Origin: an uncultured Prevotellaceae bacterium
GTDB lineage: Bacteria > Bacteroidota > Bacteroidia > Bacteroidales > Bacteroidaceae
NCBI GenBank assembly: GCA_902768105.1
Contig: CACXJZ010000020.1
Span: 1 to 40,785, forward strand
Length of the DNA: 40,785 nt
Direction: 5' to 3'
Shown here piece after piece: positions 40,611 to 40,785 of this stretch (positions within the stretch are counted from its first letter, which is position 1; the number at the start of each line of letters is the position of its first letter). The position numbers and the translations under genes are program-made. The notes under the pieces were generated by a model. The model made no database searches and was not told where the DNA came from. It was given only the letters and a program-made list of their open reading frames with translations.

Positions 40611-40785
40611 GCTGAAATTTCAGCCCGGCTCCATGTTTCGAGGCTGGACGATGGTTCGGGATGTTAATGCAAATTTGCATCCACATACATTTTCTCATGC
40701 TGGCTCCATGTTGTCCGTTAACATCTTGGTAAGACCCCAATCGAAAATTCGATTCGGCTATTTTTCCCATGCTGGTTCCATGTTT
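40611..40785. repeat. Palindrome-containing repeat units, cut by the right edge
   Basis: Three palindromes with AT cores, GCTGAAATTTCAGC (40611-40624), ATGCAAATTTGCAT (40667-40680) and AATCGAA-AA-TTCGATT (40739-40754), are each followed by a copy of a sequence close to GGCTCCATGTT (about 40627, 40703, 40774). The last two copies share CATGCTGG before it. The flanking stretch 40511-40610 shows nothing recognisable. Confidence 0.55.

Noticed and set aside
40588-40770. A 60-codon ORF on the minus strand at the right edge
   Set aside because: It is built from the palindrome-containing repeat and has no protein-like pattern.

Overview
The window is an ordinary chromosomal stretch of a Bacteroidales bacterium, most likely Prevotella or Segatella. 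Start codons lack Shine-Dalgarno sequences. Promoters carry the Bacteroidetes -7 box TAnnTTTG, several with a -33 TTTG/TTG 20 bases upstream. Gene content is typical of the order: BACON-domain M43 lipoprotein, GldH, PorT, an ExbB-ExbD-ExbD-TonB-PstS-like-TPR operon, a START-like protein and RibBA. I see no insertion sequence, prophage, CRISPR array or restriction system.

Layout. 1-5703 (+): end of an RND membrane-fusion protein, RND pump, outer-membrane factor, LpxA-type acyltransferase. 5713-8719 (-): tdk, AI-2E-family permease, BACON/M43 metalloprotease lipoprotein. 8884-10482 (+): rsmI and a coiled-coil lipoprotein. 10525-10875 (-): single-domain response regulator, then about 600 bases of repeat-rich non-coding DNA. 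11483-15384 (+): metF, delta-prime clamp-loader subunit, PSP1/RicT-like protein, gldH. 15439-21805 (-): cell-shape operon (IMP cyclohydrolase domain, mreB, mreC, mreD, mrdA, rodA). 22015-25223 (+): TPR histidine-kinase-like protein without its phospho-acceptor His, and a 5'-nucleotidase split into two genes. Then porT (-), ferredoxin (+), a GT14 transferase and a TraB/GumN protein (-), the TonB-energising operon 28617-34108 (-), an aminotransferase, ribBA, an LptF/G permease and a START-like protein (-), tRNA-Met (+), a macro-like protein and a small secreted protein (-).

The proteins are mostly recognisable housekeeping or envelope functions. The less familiar signals are non-coding. (1) Four promoters (rsmI, aminotransferase, lptF, START-like gene) share a box close to GCGGCAGCAAATTCT placed 33-35 bases upstream of the -7 box, although the spacer sequence differs. 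(2) Short gaps before start codons are repeatedly filled by degenerate 7-base tandem repeats, in most cases reading like AGTTTAn, ATTGnnA or AGTGAAn toward the gene. (3) A GC-rich palindrome family in the metF operon supplies stop codons and C-terminal residues for two proteins and lies in frame inside a third. (4) Two terminators of + strand genes lie inside the last codons of the convergent gene. (5) There is a 22-base degenerate array with its own promoter, two candidate small RNAs, and a palindrome-containing repeat cut by the right edge.

Everything here is read by eye. Family assignments rest on motifs and remembered family features, with no database search.
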